Assembly (NCBI RefSeq): GCF_025947185.1
Contig: NZ_CP110001.1
Span: 1,674,001 to 1,738,000, forward strand
Length of the DNA stretch: 64,000 bases
Origin: Flavobacterium sp. N2038
GTDB taxonomy: Bacteria > Bacteroidota > Bacteroidia > Flavobacteriales > Flavobacteriaceae
Direction: 5' to 3'
Part shown: positions 40,914 to 50,994 of the stretch, in pieces
Layout: every line of letters starts with the position of its first letter
Position numbering within the stretch: the first letter of the stretch is position 1
Translations under genes and position numbers: made by a program
The notes under the pieces: model-generated
Told to the model about the DNA's origin: nothing
What the model saw: only the letters and a program-made list of their open reading frames with translations
Database searches by the model: none

Positions 40914-42512
40914 CTATTTTTTCAAAAAAAGAATAAAACCTAACACACTGACAATTAAAATGGACAGCGCTGCTAAAACCGTTGTCAAATCCCGAATGTT
41001 TTTTCCAGCCCAGTCCATAAATAAGAATTTATGAAAAATGGCAAAAGAATAACCTTCAACTTTGTCTGCATTATTAATTACAGCAGCAAGTCTTGAAGTT
41101 GATGTCTCGATAAAGTATGTTGTTTTTTCGGGTGTATCATAAGCCAGTTTTATTACCGGAAGTCTTTTGTTGACAAAACCATATTCTCTGCTTTCAAAAT
41201 CGGTTAGAACTTTTGATTCTAACAATTTTACATTTTCCAGAGAAGGCTGAGAATCATCTTCAGAAGAAGTAGCCATTTCACAGCAGGAAGCTTTTGGTGC
41301 TCCGTCGGTAAAATAATAGGCTAAAAATTCAGCATATTCCAAATCCAGATTTGGTGTAATTTTATTTGTTGTCGCATTAATGTAAACTACTTCAGATTTT
41401 GGATCGTCTTTTTTGTTCCATTTAGAATCAGATTTTGGCTTCTTGAATCTTCCAGTTTCTTTTTCAAGTAATTGACAGCGATAATATGTGGTATCGTTTA
41501 GTGTAATAATACTCATGTTTTGAAAACGATCCCAGTCTAAAATCAAATTATTATTTGCAGTTGGAATTTCTTTTGTCACAAAAGTAGGTTCGTAAACCAT
41601 TTGTGATAAGGTATATGGCGTCCATTTTGTGGTAGCATGATACGCACCACTAAAAGCGAAAGTTAGCGTAAAAAGTGAAACCCAGATTCCAATTTGTCGA
41701 TGGTATTTTCTAAGTCCTTTTTTAGGTTGCAAATTATCTGTTTTTTTGAATTGTTTCCAAAGCAAACCATAAATCAAAATACCGCTCAAGGCAGAAAACC
41801 CAATAATAGACAACAGGAAAATCATCGTAATAATTCGGATACTGTTGTTGGAAATGGCGTCTATAAAAGACCAATTATGAAACGTATCGAAGAACCAGAT
41901 AAAAGCTTGTCTGGAAGTTGGGTTATAAGTTGCCAGTTTGCCCGATGAAGTTTCTACATAGATCTGCATAGCATCCGGACGGTCAAAACTTAGTTTGTAA
42001 ACGGGCAAATAACGGTTTACGTATTTGTATTGCGAGGTAAATTCAGTTACCACTTCGCTGTTTTTTACAGTGCTTTTTTGATCATCTAAGAAGTAGCGAG
42101 AAAGCCACTCGGCATATTTTTGATCTCCGTTTTGGAGTTTTTTAGCAGTTGAAGTATCAAAATACCATAATTCTCCCAGAATTGTTTTTACCTGATAATA
42201 GGTGGCATTATTAAAAGTGACAATTCTGAAATTTTTGAACTGTGATATTTCATTTTTCTGCAAAACTTCCTGAATAGAATAATGCAGTTGACTTTTGTTA
42301 ATAACTGGCTGTTCAATTTTATCATGAGCAATTTCGGGTTTGAAAAAATGCGCCATAAAAGGATGCATTAAACCAGAAAAGGTCCAGAAAATTACAGGAA
42401 CAATAGTCACTAAACCAATAACACGATGCCACTTGTACATGTGCTGTTTGATTTTTTTTACGATTTTTGAATCTTTCTTTTTAGAAGAGTTTTTCTTTGC
42501 TTCTTTACTCAT
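40914..42512 (-). CDS. PepSY domain-containing membrane protein (PiuB-like)
   Basis: 532 residues from the ATG at 42512; a GTG at 42551 lies in a GCCACAGATT repeat and is less likely. A lysine-rich start precedes W-H-R-V-I-G-L-V-T-I-V-P-V-I-F-W-T-F-S-G, the typical first helix of PepSY_TM proteins. Three further helices and two long periplasmic PepSY-like parts (S-Q-Y-K-Y-V-N-R-Y-L-P-V-Y-K-L-S-F-D, then G-F-V-N-K-R-L-P-V-I-K-L-A-Y-D) follow. The second one carries C-C (A-S-C-C-E-M). Such proteins accompany siderophore or haem receptors and may reduce ferric complexes. It follows the TonB receptor gene. Confidence 0.88.
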   Translation of the reverse strand: MSKEAKKNSSKKKDSKIVKKIKQHMYKWHRVIGLVTIVPVIFWTFSGLMHPFMAHFFKPEIAHDKIEQPVINKSQLHYSIQEVLQKNEISQFKNFRIVTFNNATYYQVKTILGELWYFDTSTAKKLQNGDQKYAEWLSRYFLDDQKSTVKNSEVVTEFTSQYKYVNRYLPVYKLSFDRPDAMQIYVETSSGKLATYNPTSRQAFIWFFDTFHNWSFIDAISNNSIRIITMIFLLSIIGFSALSGILIYGLLWKQFKKTDNLQPKKGLRKYHRQIGIWVSLFTLTFAFSGAYHATTKWTPYTLSQMVYEPTFVTKEIPTANNNLILDWDRFQNMSIITLNDTTYYRCQLLEKETGRFKKPKSDSKWNKKDDPKSEVVYINATTNKITPNLDLEYAEFLAYYFTDGAPKASCCEMATSSEDDSQPSLENVKLLESKVLTDFESREYGFVNKRLPVIKLAYDTPEKTTYFIETSTSRLAAVINNADKVEGYSFAIFHKFLFMDWAGKNIRDLTTVLAALSILIVSVLGFILFLKK

Positions 42513-42546
42513 ACTTGAGTTGTTTTGATTTGTTTTTTTGTTTTTT

Positions 42547-42660
42547 GCCACAGATTAAAAAGATTATAATGATTTTTTATTCCTAGAAGATTAAAGAAAA
42601 TCGGTTTGTTACTTAATGAACCTTACTTTAAAATCCTTTTAATCTGTGTAATCTGTGGCA
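42547..42660. repeat. Inverted GCCACAGATT element pair
   Basis: GCCACAGATTAAAAAGATTA at the left faces its near complement, AATCCTTTTAATCTGTG followed by TAATCTGTGGC, at the right. It fills the gap between receptor and PepSY genes. A related copy lies at 20345. Confidence 0.8.
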
Positions 42661-42668
42661 GATAATTT

Positions 42669-44828
42669 TTATTTTTTTAATGAAAAATTGTACTGAATTC
42701 CAAATACAAAGGTTCGTGGCGCTGCTGCTGTGTACGTTGGCTGTGCGTTTACCGTATTGGCTCTCGAAACATTGTAAGCGTATAATTTATCAGTTAAGTT
42801 CATTACGTTTCCATATACTTCAATTCCTTTCCATTGATAACCAACCCTCGCGTTGAAGATGTTGTAACCATCATATTTTACAGTATTAATCTGATCCTGA
42901 TAATAACTGCCTACAAGCTGCCATTCTACTGATGTTCTTAAATTAGGAAGCCAGTTAGGATAATAACTCACTTCTGAATTCCCTGACCATTTTGGCGCTG
43001 CCGGCATTTCTTTTCCGTTCAGGTTCTGAATAGGATCTGATGGTTTGTCTGAAAGTTTAAAATCTATGTAAGTATGTTGCGCGTAAGTACCACCAACACG
43101 TATATTGAATTGTTTAGAAGGTCTGTACGAACCGCCAAACTCGATTCCTTTATGACGGGTTTCACCAGCAGAACGGTAATCTGTTGAATTATCAGGAAGT
43201 TTAATATTTAATAATTCATTTTTGCCTTCCATGTAGTAGAAAGCATAATCGAAGTTTAGTTTATTTTCTAAGAAAGAAAACCATCCGCCAACTTCGTAAT
43301 TATAGAAAGTTGCAGGCTCAAGATTATAATAGAAAGCTGCAGGAACACCTGTTGTACCGCCAGTTCCGGGTTTGGTTCTAAAGATTGAAGTAATACCTGG
43401 AGGAGCAAAACCTTGTGAGTAGTTCCCATAAAATCCTGCAAATTCTACAGGATTATAATTTACTCCTGCCTTAAAAGTGGCTTTATCATACACTTTGCTT
43501 CCTGAAGAAAGATCAAGTGCATTATCATAATTAACCTTCATATTGTCGTAACGACCACCAAGAGTAACGACTAATTTTTCAATTGGATTAAAGCTTATTT
43601 GTGCATAACCTGCTGTATTGAAAATATCTGCTGTGTAATCGGCCAGTTTAGCATCTGGGCGTTCGGCAATAATCTCATAAGAATCTACCGTTTGTTTTCC
43701 AGGAGTTCCAGGATTTAAGTTGGCTTTTAAATCAATTACATACGACCAATAAGTTACAGGAGAATAATCGTATAATGCGCCTGCGACAATTTTAGTATTC
43801 AGAAAATCAAATTTTTGAGTATGTTGCCCAATAGCTCCATAACTTTTAAAGTTGTTTGAGTTGACTTCACCTTTTGCTGTTGTTGGGTTTACAGTTGGAC
43901 TCCATTTAATTCCGTAAGATGGATTTTGCCCCAATTTGTTGTCACGCAAATAGGCTGTTATATAACTACTGGAATTACTGTTCCAATCATGTTCCAGTGT
44001 TAATCGGGTTCTTAAGGCATCAGATTTTCTATAAGTAAAATTAGAAGTGCTTTTGTAGGTTCTGTTGTTAAAAGCCTCTTCGTTTACAGTACCACTCATA
44101 TCTGAATAATATTTTCCATACATGGTATTGCTGATCAGCCGGGTAGAAGGAGAGATGTTATAATCAATTCTGGCATTCAGATTGTCTTTGTTGTAATCAG
44201 AATAGGTCATCCATCCGTTTTCCTGTAAACTTGAAATTCCGGCAATATGAAAACCTACTTTTCCAATTGTTGCACCGCCAGCTGCCTGAAATCTTCTGTA
44301 ACCGTAATTGTCGGCCTGAACTCCAAATTTAAATTCCGGATCAACAGGAGGTTTTAATGAAATTAAATTTATAGTTCCGCCTACAGCTTCAGGGCCATAT
44401 AAAGAAGATACCGGACCTTTTACAACTTCAATGCTCTGCAAATTATATTGGTTTATCTCTAATAAGGCATTGTGATTAAAAATTCCCATTGGGCGAATTG
44501 GTAATCCGTCTTCCAGATATAAGTAATAGGCATTAGTTGTCATAGGCTGACGAATAGACATCATATGCTGCTCGTTTCCTAAATTGACCATTAATACACC
44601 AGGTGTTTTGTTTATGATTTCGTAAACCGCAGTTGCTTTAGTTTCGTTAATTGTTTTGGCGGTTAATTTACTAATGGCGACAGGCGTTTCTTTTCTTAAA
44701 GTTGCTGTACGATTTGCTGTAATGAAAACATTTTCAAGTTCCTGTGATTTTGTTGTATCCTGCGTTGTTTTGTTTTGCGCAAAAACACATTGCCCTATGA
44801 TGAATAGGGTAAAGTATATTTTTTTCAT
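42669..44828 (-). CDS. TonB-dependent outer membrane receptor
   Basis: 719 residues. A signal peptide (cleavage after C-V-F-A-Q) precedes the TonB-box/plug region (V-F-I-T-A-N-R-T, then I-N-K-T-P-G-V-L-M-V-N, then I-E-V-V-K-G-P-V-S-S-L-Y-G-P-E-A-V-G-G-T-I-N-L). A 22-strand-type barrel ends in F-V-F-G-I-Q-Y-N-F-S-L-K-K. The classical plug without a carboxypeptidase-like N-domain fits a siderophore, haem or metal receptor rather than a SusC glycan importer. Together with the small CNGRC protein upstream and the PepSY protein downstream it forms an uptake locus, probably for iron or copper. Confidence 0.93.
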   Translation of the reverse strand: MKKIYFTLFIIGQCVFAQNKTTQDTTKSQELENVFITANRTATLRKETPVAISKLTAKTINETKATAVYEIINKTPGVLMVNLGNEQHMMSIRQPMTTNAYYLYLEDGLPIRPMGIFNHNALLEINQYNLQSIEVVKGPVSSLYGPEAVGGTINLISLKPPVDPEFKFGVQADNYGYRRFQAAGGATIGKVGFHIAGISSLQENGWMTYSDYNKDNLNARIDYNISPSTRLISNTMYGKYYSDMSGTVNEEAFNNRTYKSTSNFTYRKSDALRTRLTLEHDWNSNSSSYITAYLRDNKLGQNPSYGIKWSPTVNPTTAKGEVNSNNFKSYGAIGQHTQKFDFLNTKIVAGALYDYSPVTYWSYVIDLKANLNPGTPGKQTVDSYEIIAERPDAKLADYTADIFNTAGYAQISFNPIEKLVVTLGGRYDNMKVNYDNALDLSSGSKVYDKATFKAGVNYNPVEFAGFYGNYSQGFAPPGITSIFRTKPGTGGTTGVPAAFYYNLEPATFYNYEVGGWFSFLENKLNFDYAFYYMEGKNELLNIKLPDNSTDYRSAGETRHKGIEFGGSYRPSKQFNIRVGGTYAQHTYIDFKLSDKPSDPIQNLNGKEMPAAPKWSGNSEVSYYPNWLPNLRTSVEWQLVGSYYQDQINTVKYDGYNIFNARVGYQWKGIEVYGNVMNLTDKLYAYNVSRANTVNAQPTYTAAAPRTFVFGIQYNFSLKK

Positions 44829-44921
44829 TTTAAATTATATAAATTTTGAAATGCAACCAGTTTTCTTAGGCTTTAAGCCAAAGAATGATTTTTCAGTTTT
44901 GGCATAAAGCCAGTCTAAAAT

Positions 44922-45299
44922 TTATATAAGATAGGATGGAGGTCGAAAAGTTGAGGTAGAAACAGCAATAGGTTTTTTATCGAATGAAGCAAAAATTTTT
45001 GCTTTTGATTCGATCAGTGCTGCTAGTTTGAAATTGTTTAGAGTTGAATTCTGAATGTAAACTACTTCTGCTTTTTCTTTCAGATTGTTTTGCATTCTTT
45101 TTTCATTATCTGCGTATTTTTTTAAACTTTTTTGAAGTTCACAACGTCCATTACAGCTATTAAAAACCATTTTTCGCTGCACACAGATTGTTTTAGAAAT
45201 TTCTTCCTGATTTAATTTGAATGAGGTATAAACAAAGAAACTGCCAAAAGAAGGAACTAATAGCATGCAGGAAAGAAATATGACGAAAAATCGTTTCAA
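44922..45299 (-). CDS. Small exported protein with a C-N-G-R-C motif
   Basis: 125 residues. One N-terminal hydrophobic segment (signal or anchor) is followed by I-C-V-Q-R-K-M-V-F-N-S-C-N-G-R-C-E-L-Q-K-S-L. This three-cysteine motif is shared by small proteins found next to TonB receptors in Bacteroidota. The remainder is basic and helical. Metal binding is a natural guess, but no function is established. It is the first gene of the receptor/PepSY unit, with its own promoter box. Confidence 0.75.
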   Translation of the reverse strand: MKRFFVIFLSCMLLVPSFGSFFVYTSFKLNQEEISKTICVQRKMVFNSCNGRCELQKSLKKYADNEKRMQNNLKEKAEVVYIQNSTLNNFKLAALIESKAKIFASFDKKPIAVSTSTFRPPSYLI

Positions 45300-45323
45300 A
45301 ATCTGTTTCGTTGTTTATGGGAG

Positions 45324-45331
45324 CAAAAATA
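45324..45331 (-). promoter_or_regulatory. Promoter -7 box of the CNGRC-protein/receptor unit
   Basis: Minus strand TATTTTTG, exact consensus, 24 nt before the ATG at 45299. Confidence 0.6.
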
Positions 45332-45418
45332 CATTTTATTCGTTTTAGAATGAATTTATTCAATCATTTTTCTAAAAAAAATATTCGGGTCTTACAAACT
45401 GGAAGTTTTCTAAAAAGA

Positions 45419-45452
45419 TAAACCCGACAGATTTTAAAATCTGTCGGGTTTA
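45419..45452. repeat. 34-nt perfect palindrome of the CCCGACAG family
   Basis: Each 17-nt half is the exact complement of the other with no loop (core CCCGACAGATTTT and complement). It lies just past the secA stop and probably serves as its terminator. Confidence 0.87.
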
Positions 45453-45481
45453 ATATGTAATTTGAAATAATAAAATTATTC

Positions 45482-48400
45482 TTAAACAAGAACCCAGGTA
45501 CCAGCAGCTAATAAACTCTCAGCTTTTTTGTACTTCATTGTTTCTGTTTTACCTGTTGCAACTTCCTGAACCGTAACGGTGTCATTTCTATTGATTTTTG
45601 GCATCTCTCTAACGATAGTTTCTGTAACCTGACGTTGTTGCGTTTCTCCGGCTTCACGGTTGATATCTTCACTGTTTACAATTTCGTCTTTTGTTAATTG
45701 TAAATTTTCTTTTTGACGAACTTCTCTTGCTTCGTGGATTTCAGAGCTAACGTTTTGAGCAGGCAAATCACCTTTGAACAAGAATGAAATAACTTCTTTA
45801 TTAACATTGTCTAACATTCCTCTGAACAAATTAAAAGCTTCTAATTTGTAGATAAGCAATGGATCTTTTTGTTCGTGAACAGCCAATTGAACAGATTGTT
45901 TCAATTCGTCCATTTTGCGTAAATGTTTTTTCCATGCTTCATCAACAATTGATAAGGTGATGTTTTTCTCAAAATCAGCAATTAACTGAGCTCCTTGGCT
46001 TTCGTATGCTTTCTTTAAGTCTGTAACAACATTCAAAGTTTTGATTCCATCTGTAAAAGGAACTACAATTCTTTCGAAATGATTGTTTGGCTCTTCAAAA
46101 ACTCCTCTAATGATTGGGAAAGCTTCTCTTGCACTTCTTTCTGTTTTTTCAGTATAGAACGCTAAAGCTTCTTTGTATACTTTTCCTGTAACTTCAATAT
46201 CAGTTAATTTTGCGAAATCTGCTTCTGAAATTGGAGATGTAATTCCGAAATAACGAATTAAATCAAATTCAAAATCTTTAAAATCATTTGCAATTTTAGT
46301 TTGACTTACGATTAATTCGCAAGTATCATAAAGCATATTGGCAATATCTAATTTCAAACGCTCACCAAATAATGCATGACGACGACGTTTGTAAACTACT
46401 TCACGTTGAGAGTTCATTACGTCATCATATTCTAATAAACGTTTACGAACACCAAAGTTGTTTTCTTCTACTTTTTTCTGAGCACGTTCGATAGATTTAG
46501 TCATCATAGAATGCTGAATAACTTCACCTTCCTGTAATCCCATTCTGTCCATTACTTTAGCAACTCTTTCAGAACCAAATAAACGCATTAGGTTATCTTC
46601 AAGAGAAACATAAAATTGAGAACTTCCCGGATCTCCCTGACGTCCTGCACGACCACGTAACTGTCTGTCTACACGACGAGAATCATGACGCTCTGTACCT
46701 ACGATTGCTAAACCACCAGCAGCTTTTACTTCTGGAGATAATTTAATATCGGTACCACGACCAGCCATGTTTGTTGCAATAGTTACAACTCCGGCTTTAC
46801 CGGCTTCTTCTACAATTTGCGCCTCTTGTTTGTGCATTTTAGCATTCAAGACGTTATGCGTAACGCCTCTCATTTTTAACATTCGGCTTAATAATTCTGA
46901 AATCTCTACAGAAGTTGTCCCAATCAATACAGGTCTTCCTGCGTTTGATAATTCAGTAACATCTTCGATTACAGCGTTGAATTTTTCACGTGTAGTTTTG
47001 TAGATATAATCTTCTTTGTCTTGTCTTGCGATTGGACGGTTTGTTGGAATTTCAACAACGTCTAATTTGTAAATCTGCCATAACTCTCCAGCTTCTGTAA
47101 CAGCTGTACCTGTCATACCACCCAATTTGCTGTACATTCTGAAATAATTCTGTAATGTAACTGTAGCAAAAGTTTGTGTAGCAGCTTCGATTTTTACATT
47201 TTCTTTAGCTTCGATTGCCTGGTGTAAACCGTCAGAATAACGACGGCCATCCATGATACGACCTGTTTGCTCATCGACAATCATAATTTTGTTGTCCATG
47301 ATCACATATTCTACATCTTTTTCAAATAAAGCGTAAGCTTTTAAAAGTTGTGTTAAGGTGTGAATACGCTCACTTTTTACACCAAAGTCCTGGAATAATC
47401 TTTCTTTAGCCTCAGCTTCAGCATCTTTATCCAGTTTTTGTTTTTCGATTGCAGCTATTTCTGTTCCGATATCCGGTAAAACGAAGAAATCAGAATCAGT
47501 ATCTCCAGAAAGGTATTTAATACCATTGTCTGTCAATTCTACCTGATTGTTTTTTTCTTCAATCACAAAATACAAAGCTTCGTCAACTTTGTGCATCTCA
47601 CGATTGTTATCCTGCATGTATTGATTTTCAGTTTTTTGAAGTAATTGTTTAATTCCTTCTTCACTTAAAAATTTAATTAATGCTTTATTTTTAGGTAAAC
47701 TTCTGTAAGCTCTTAATAATAAGAATCCGCCTTCTTTAGTATTTCCTTCTTTGATTAATTTTTTAGCTTCTGCCAAGAAACCATTTGCTAACTGACGTTG
47801 TTGAGATACTAAGTTTTCGATTTTTGGTTTCAGTTCATTAAATTCATGACGATCTCCCTGAGGAACCGGACCAGAAATAATAAGTGGAGTTCTTGCATCA
47901 TCAATTAATACAGAATCGACCTCATCGACAATGGCATAATTGTGTTTTCTTTGCACTAAATCGCCTGGCGAATGTGCCATGTTATCTCTTAAGTAGTCAA
48001 AACCAAATTCGTTGTTGGTTCCGTAAGTGATATCTGCGTCGTATGCTTTTTTTCTTTGTTCTGTACTTGGTTGGTGATTATCAATACAATCAACAGTTAA
48101 ACCGTGGAACTCAAACAATGGAGCTTTCCATGTACTATCACGTTTTGCCAGATAGTCATTCACAGTTACTAAGTGAACACCATTTCCTGTCAAAGCATTT
48201 AAGTAAAGAGGAAGAGTTGCAACCAATGTTTTACCTTCACCCGTTTGCATTTCGGCAACTTTACCTTCGTGCAATACCATACCACCAATTAACTGAACAT
48301 CATAATGAATCATGTCCCAAGTGATATCTTTTCCGGCAGCATTCCATTTGTTAGCCCAAACTGCTTTTTCACCATCAATTGTGATATATGCTTTTGTTGC

Positions 48401-48823
48401 TGAAAATTCACGATCTTTTGGAGTTGCAGTAACTTCGATATGTGAGTTTTCTTTAAAACGGCGAGCTGTTTCTTTTACTACAGAAAATGCTTCAGGAAGA
48501 ATTTCCAATAAAGTTTTTTCTGAGATTTCGTAAGCTTCTTTTTCAAGAGAATCAATTGCATCATAAAGATCTTCTCTTTTGTCGATGTCTTCGATGTTTT
48601 CTACTTCTGCTTTAAGCGAAGCAATTTTAGCATCCTTATCAGCTCTGGCTTCTTTTATTCTATCTTTAAAATATACGGTTCTTGCTCTTAATTCGTCATG
48701 AGACAAACTCATTAAGCTAGTTTCGAATGTTTTAATTTTGTTTAAATAAGGTTGTAAAGCTTTGACATCTTTCTGTGATTTATCACCGACAAAGACTTTA
48801 ATGATACTGTTTATGAAACTCAT
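45482..48823 (-). CDS. secA: Preprotein translocase ATPase SecA
   Basis: 1113 residues. The signature motifs are [46 protein letters not shown] and [11 protein letters not shown]. It is about 200 residues longer than E. coli SecA. Much of this is a lysine-rich insertion after the I-S-G-P segment (about 330-400), typical of Bacteroidota. The C terminus (A-A-G-T-W-V-L-V) lacks the C-x-C-x-S-G zinc motif that binds SecB and lipids in E. coli. It drives Sec export at the inner membrane. Confidence 0.97.
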   Translation of the reverse strand: MSFINSIIKVFVGDKSQKDVKALQPYLNKIKTFETSLMSLSHDELRARTVYFKDRIKEARADKDAKIASLKAEVENIEDIDKREDLYDAIDSLEKEAYEISEKTLLEILPEAFSVVKETARRFKENSHIEVTATPKDREFSATKAYITIDGEKAVWANKWNAAGKDITWDMIHYDVQLIGGMVLHEGKVAEMQTGEGKTLVATLPLYLNALTGNGVHLVTVNDYLAKRDSTWKAPLFEFHGLTVDCIDNHQPSTEQRKKAYDADITYGTNNEFGFDYLRDNMAHSPGDLVQRKHNYAIVDEVDSVLIDDARTPLIISGPVPQGDRHEFNELKPKIENLVSQQRQLANGFLAEAKKLIKEGNTKEGGFLLLRAYRSLPKNKALIKFLSEEGIKQLLQKTENQYMQDNNREMHKVDEALYFVIEEKNNQVELTDNGIKYLSGDTDSDFFVLPDIGTEIAAIEKQKLDKDAEAEAKERLFQDFGVKSERIHTLTQLLKAYALFEKDVEYVIMDNKIMIVDEQTGRIMDGRRYSDGLHQAIEAKENVKIEAATQTFATVTLQNYFRMYSKLGGMTGTAVTEAGELWQIYKLDVVEIPTNRPIARQDKEDYIYKTTREKFNAVIEDVTELSNAGRPVLIGTTSVEISELLSRMLKMRGVTHNVLNAKMHKQEAQIVEEAGKAGVVTIATNMAGRGTDIKLSPEVKAAGGLAIVGTERHDSRRVDRQLRGRAGRQGDPGSSQFYVSLEDNLMRLFGSERVAKVMDRMGLQEGEVIQHSMMTKSIERAQKKVEENNFGVRKRLLEYDDVMNSQREVVYKRRRHALFGERLKLDIANMLYDTCELIVSQTKIANDFKDFEFDLIRYFGITSPISEADFAKLTDIEVTGKVYKEALAFYTEKTERSAREAFPIIRGVFEEPNNHFERIVVPFTDGIKTLNVVTDLKKAYESQGAQLIADFEKNITLSIVDEAWKKHLRKMDELKQSVQLAVHEQKDPLLIYKLEAFNLFRGMLDNVNKEVISFLFKGDLPAQNVSSEIHEAREVRQKENLQLTKDEIVNSEDINREAGETQQRQVTETIVREMPKINRNDTVTVQEVATGKTETMKYKKAESLLAAGTWVLV

Positions 48824-48867
48824 GATTTATTGTATTTCTTTATTATATATATGTATTTGAACCAAAA

Positions 48868-48893
48868 AAAAAGTCTCTGTGATGAGACTTTTT
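48868..48893 (-). terminator. Terminator of the DUF2795 gene
   Basis: The stem AAAAAGTCTC / GAGACTTTTT with loop TGTGAT, between the DUF2795 gene and secA. Confidence 0.85.
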
Positions 48894-48908
48894 CCTTTGG
48901 TTTATTTT

Positions 48909-49130
48909 TTAATATTCATCCTCATTCCAAAGATAATCTTCGTCTGTTGGATAATCAGGCCAAATTTCTTCCATTGATTCATATATCTCGCCTTCATCTT
49001 CGATAGACTGAAGGTTTTCTACTACTTCTAATGGAGCACCAGCTCTAATAGCGTAGTCAATAAGTTCATCTTTGTTAGCAGGCCATGGCGCATCACTTAA
49101 ATAAGATGCTAATTCTAATGTCCAATACAT
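48909..49130 (-). CDS. DUF2795 family small protein
   Basis: 73 residues, acidic. The sequence M-Y-W-T-L-E-L-A-S-Y-L-S-D-A-P-W-P-A-N-K-D-E-L-I-D-Y-A followed by G-A-P-L-E-V-V-E-N-L matches DUF2795, a small helical family of unknown role. An acidic W-P-D-Y-P-T-D-E-D-Y tail follows. It is located directly upstream of secA but separated by a terminator. Confidence 0.87.
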   Translation of the reverse strand: MYWTLELASYLSDAPWPANKDELIDYAIRAGAPLEVVENLQSIEDEGEIYESMEEIWPDYPTDEDYLWNEDEY

Positions 49131-49151
49131 CTGTTATCTGTTTAGTTTGTG

Positions 49152-49159
49152 CAAAAATA
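49152..49159 (-). promoter_or_regulatory. Promoter -7 box of the DUF2795 gene
   Basis: Minus strand TATTTTTG, 21 nt before the ATG at 49130. Confidence 0.6.
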
Positions 49160-49340
49160 AATTTTTTACTGAAAAAGACAAGTAAATTTTGATTTATTTT
49201 AATAAAATTTAAGAACGTCTTCTTTAAATTCCAAAAATTAAATTCCAAATTCCAAAAAAGGAGCCTGAAATTGCCAATATTAGGAACTTTATATATTGTT
49301 TAAATTCGCAGAATTTTTAAATTATTTCTTTAGAATTTGG

Positions 49341-49358
49341 TTCCGATAGCTATCGGAA
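49341..49358. repeat. TTCCGATAGCTATCGGAA palindrome
   Basis: An 18-nt perfect palindrome after the adenosyltransferase gene, related to 20301-20318 and 24388-24406. The same gap has AATTCCAAATTCC words. Confidence 0.75.
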
Positions 49359-49382
49359 TTAAAAATCGGAGTTTAAGAAAGT

Positions 49383-49952
49383 TTATTTTCTGGGTATCCA
49401 TTTTACTTCTTCTGCTTTTAAGTCAGACGACAACTTCCGTGCCAAGACAAAAAGGTAGTCAGAAAGTCGGTTTAAGTACTTGATTGCTATTTCGGGAACG
49501 TGTTCATTATGGCTTAAATGTACTGCCAAACGCTCTGCGCGACGACAAATACAGCGTGCTATATGACAATGTGACACGGTTGGATGGCCTCCGGGTAAAA
49601 CAAAATGAGTCATTGGTGGAAGGCTTTCTTCCATTTTGTCTATTTCGTTTTCTAATAATTCAATATCCGAATCAATTATTCCTAAGTTTTTTAAACGAAG
49701 TTCTCCGTTTTTTAAAACTTCTTTTTCCTGTGGAGTTGCCAAAATGGCACCAACAGTAAAAAGACGATCCTGAATTTCGATTAAAATGGTTTTATAATGA
49801 GAATCCATTTCCTGATCACGAATTAATCCGATATAAGAGTTTAGTTCGTCAACAGTTCCATAACTGTCAATTCTGATGTCATCTTTAGGAACACGTGTGC
49901 CGCCAAAAAGAGCTGTGGTTCCTTTGTCGCCTGTTTTTGTATATACTTTCAT
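49383..49952 (-). CDS. Cob(I)alamin adenosyltransferase, PduO type
   Basis: 189 residues. The N terminus K-V-Y-T-K-T-G-D-K-G-T-T-A-L-F-G-G-x-R-V-P-K-D is the ATP-binding signature of PduO-type ATRs. R-I-D-S-Y-G-T-V-D-E-L-N-S and the helix with C-R-R-A-E-R (catalytic R) follow. It makes adenosylcobalamin for B12 enzymes such as methylmalonyl-CoA mutase, and so fits with meaB at 26895. It follows an ABC ATPase gene on the same strand, with an octamer-ladder segment in between. Confidence 0.93.
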   Translation of the reverse strand: MKVYTKTGDKGTTALFGGTRVPKDDIRIDSYGTVDELNSYIGLIRDQEMDSHYKTILIEIQDRLFTVGAILATPQEKEVLKNGELRLKNLGIIDSDIELLENEIDKMEESLPPMTHFVLPGGHPTVSHCHIARCICRRAERLAVHLSHNEHVPEIAIKYLNRLSDYLFVLARKLSSDLKAEEVKWIPRK

Positions 49953-49962
49953 TTTTTTTAAG

Positions 49963-49986
49963 ATGCTAAGGTTCTGAGATGCTAAG
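49963..49986. repeat. Octamer ladder, single arm (copy 5)
   Basis: ATGCTAAG, GTTCTGAG and ATGCTAAG in tandem between the ABC ATPase and adenosyltransferase genes. Confidence 0.8.
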
Positions 49987-49996
49987 TTTTTTAAGA

Positions 49997-50701
49997 TTAA
50001 AGCAATATGTGATCCGGTTTTGTAGTATCACTTTCAATTAATCCATCTCTTAAACGAATTACGCGATGTGCGTAAGCTGCAATATCCTCTTCGTGAGTTA
50101 CTAGAATTACAGTATTTCCCTGAGCATGAATATCTCCAAACAGTTTCATGATTTCTACAGAAGTTTTACTGTCTAAGTTTCCGGTTGGTTCATCGGCTAA
50201 AATAATTGAAGGTTTATTTACCAATGCTCTCGCAATGGCAACACGCTGGCGCTGCCCTCCTGATAACTGATTGGGCTGATGATCCATTCTGTCTGCCAGA
50301 TTTACTTGCTTTAAAACTTCTGTTGCACGAACAACACGTTCTGATTTTGGATGCCCTGCATAAATCATTGGCAAGGCCACATTATCTAAAGCAGTTGTTC
50401 TTGGCAGAAGATTAAAAGTCTGAAATACGAAACCAATCTCTTTGTTTCTAATTCCGGCCAATTCATCATCACGCATTTGGCTTACATCTTTTCCATTTAA
50501 AACATAACGTCCGGAAGTTGGAGTGTCCAAACAACCTAGTAAGTTCATTAAAGTAGATTTTCCGGATCCTGATGGACCCATTAAAGCAACATATTCGCCT
50601 TTTTGTATTTCTAAATTTATTCCTTTTAAAACATATACGATTTCATTACCCAGAACAAAATTTCGTTTAATGTCGGTTATTTTAATTAATGGTTCAGCCA
50701 T
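49997..50701 (-). CDS. MacB/LolD-type ABC transporter ATPase
   Basis: 234 residues. Walker A is [10 protein letters not shown], the Q-loop [12 protein letters not shown], the signature [15 protein letters not shown] and Walker [13 protein letters not shown]. These are features of the MacB/LolD group, which drive lipoprotein release, antimicrobial peptide or macrolide export with FtsX-like permeases. No permease gene is adjacent, so its partner is unknown. Confidence 0.94.
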   Translation of the reverse strand: MAEPLIKITDIKRNFVLGNEIVYVLKGINLEIQKGEYVALMGPSGSGKSTLMNLLGCLDTPTSGRYVLNGKDVSQMRDDELAGIRNKEIGFVFQTFNLLPRTTALDNVALPMIYAGHPKSERVVRATEVLKQVNLADRMDHQPNQLSGGQRQRVAIARALVNKPSIILADEPTGNLDSKTSVEIMKLFGDIHAQGNTVILVTHEEDIAAYAHRVIRLRDGLIESDTTKPDHILL

Positions 50702-50959
50702 TTCATCTTACAATTTTGGATTTAAAAGTACAAAACACTTTTCAATAAGTAGTTGATTATTGGTTTTTGTTACAAAAATCTCTTTTGTTTCTAATGTGTG
50801 CCGGGATAAGCAGATCAATATGGTTTTTAAGCAAAAAGCTGTTACGTTATTCTGTTTAAATTTTGCATAATTATCATTGTTTTTTGTGTTTTACAGATTT
50901 AATATGTTTTTAGTTTTAAAAATGTGATAATAATGTAATTTATTACTTTGAGTAATAGG

Positions 50960-50967
50960 TAAATTTG
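50960..50967 (+). promoter_or_regulatory. Promoter -7 box of the lipoprotein gene
   Basis: TAAATTTG, exact consensus, 27 nt before the ATG at 50995. The rest of 50702-50959 shows no gene. Confidence 0.55.
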
Positions 50968-50994
50968 TTTATCTATTAATTAATAATCAAGATT

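Noticed and set aside
48043..48324. Open frame opposite secA
   Set aside because: Antisense shadow of a highly conserved gene, no independent signal.
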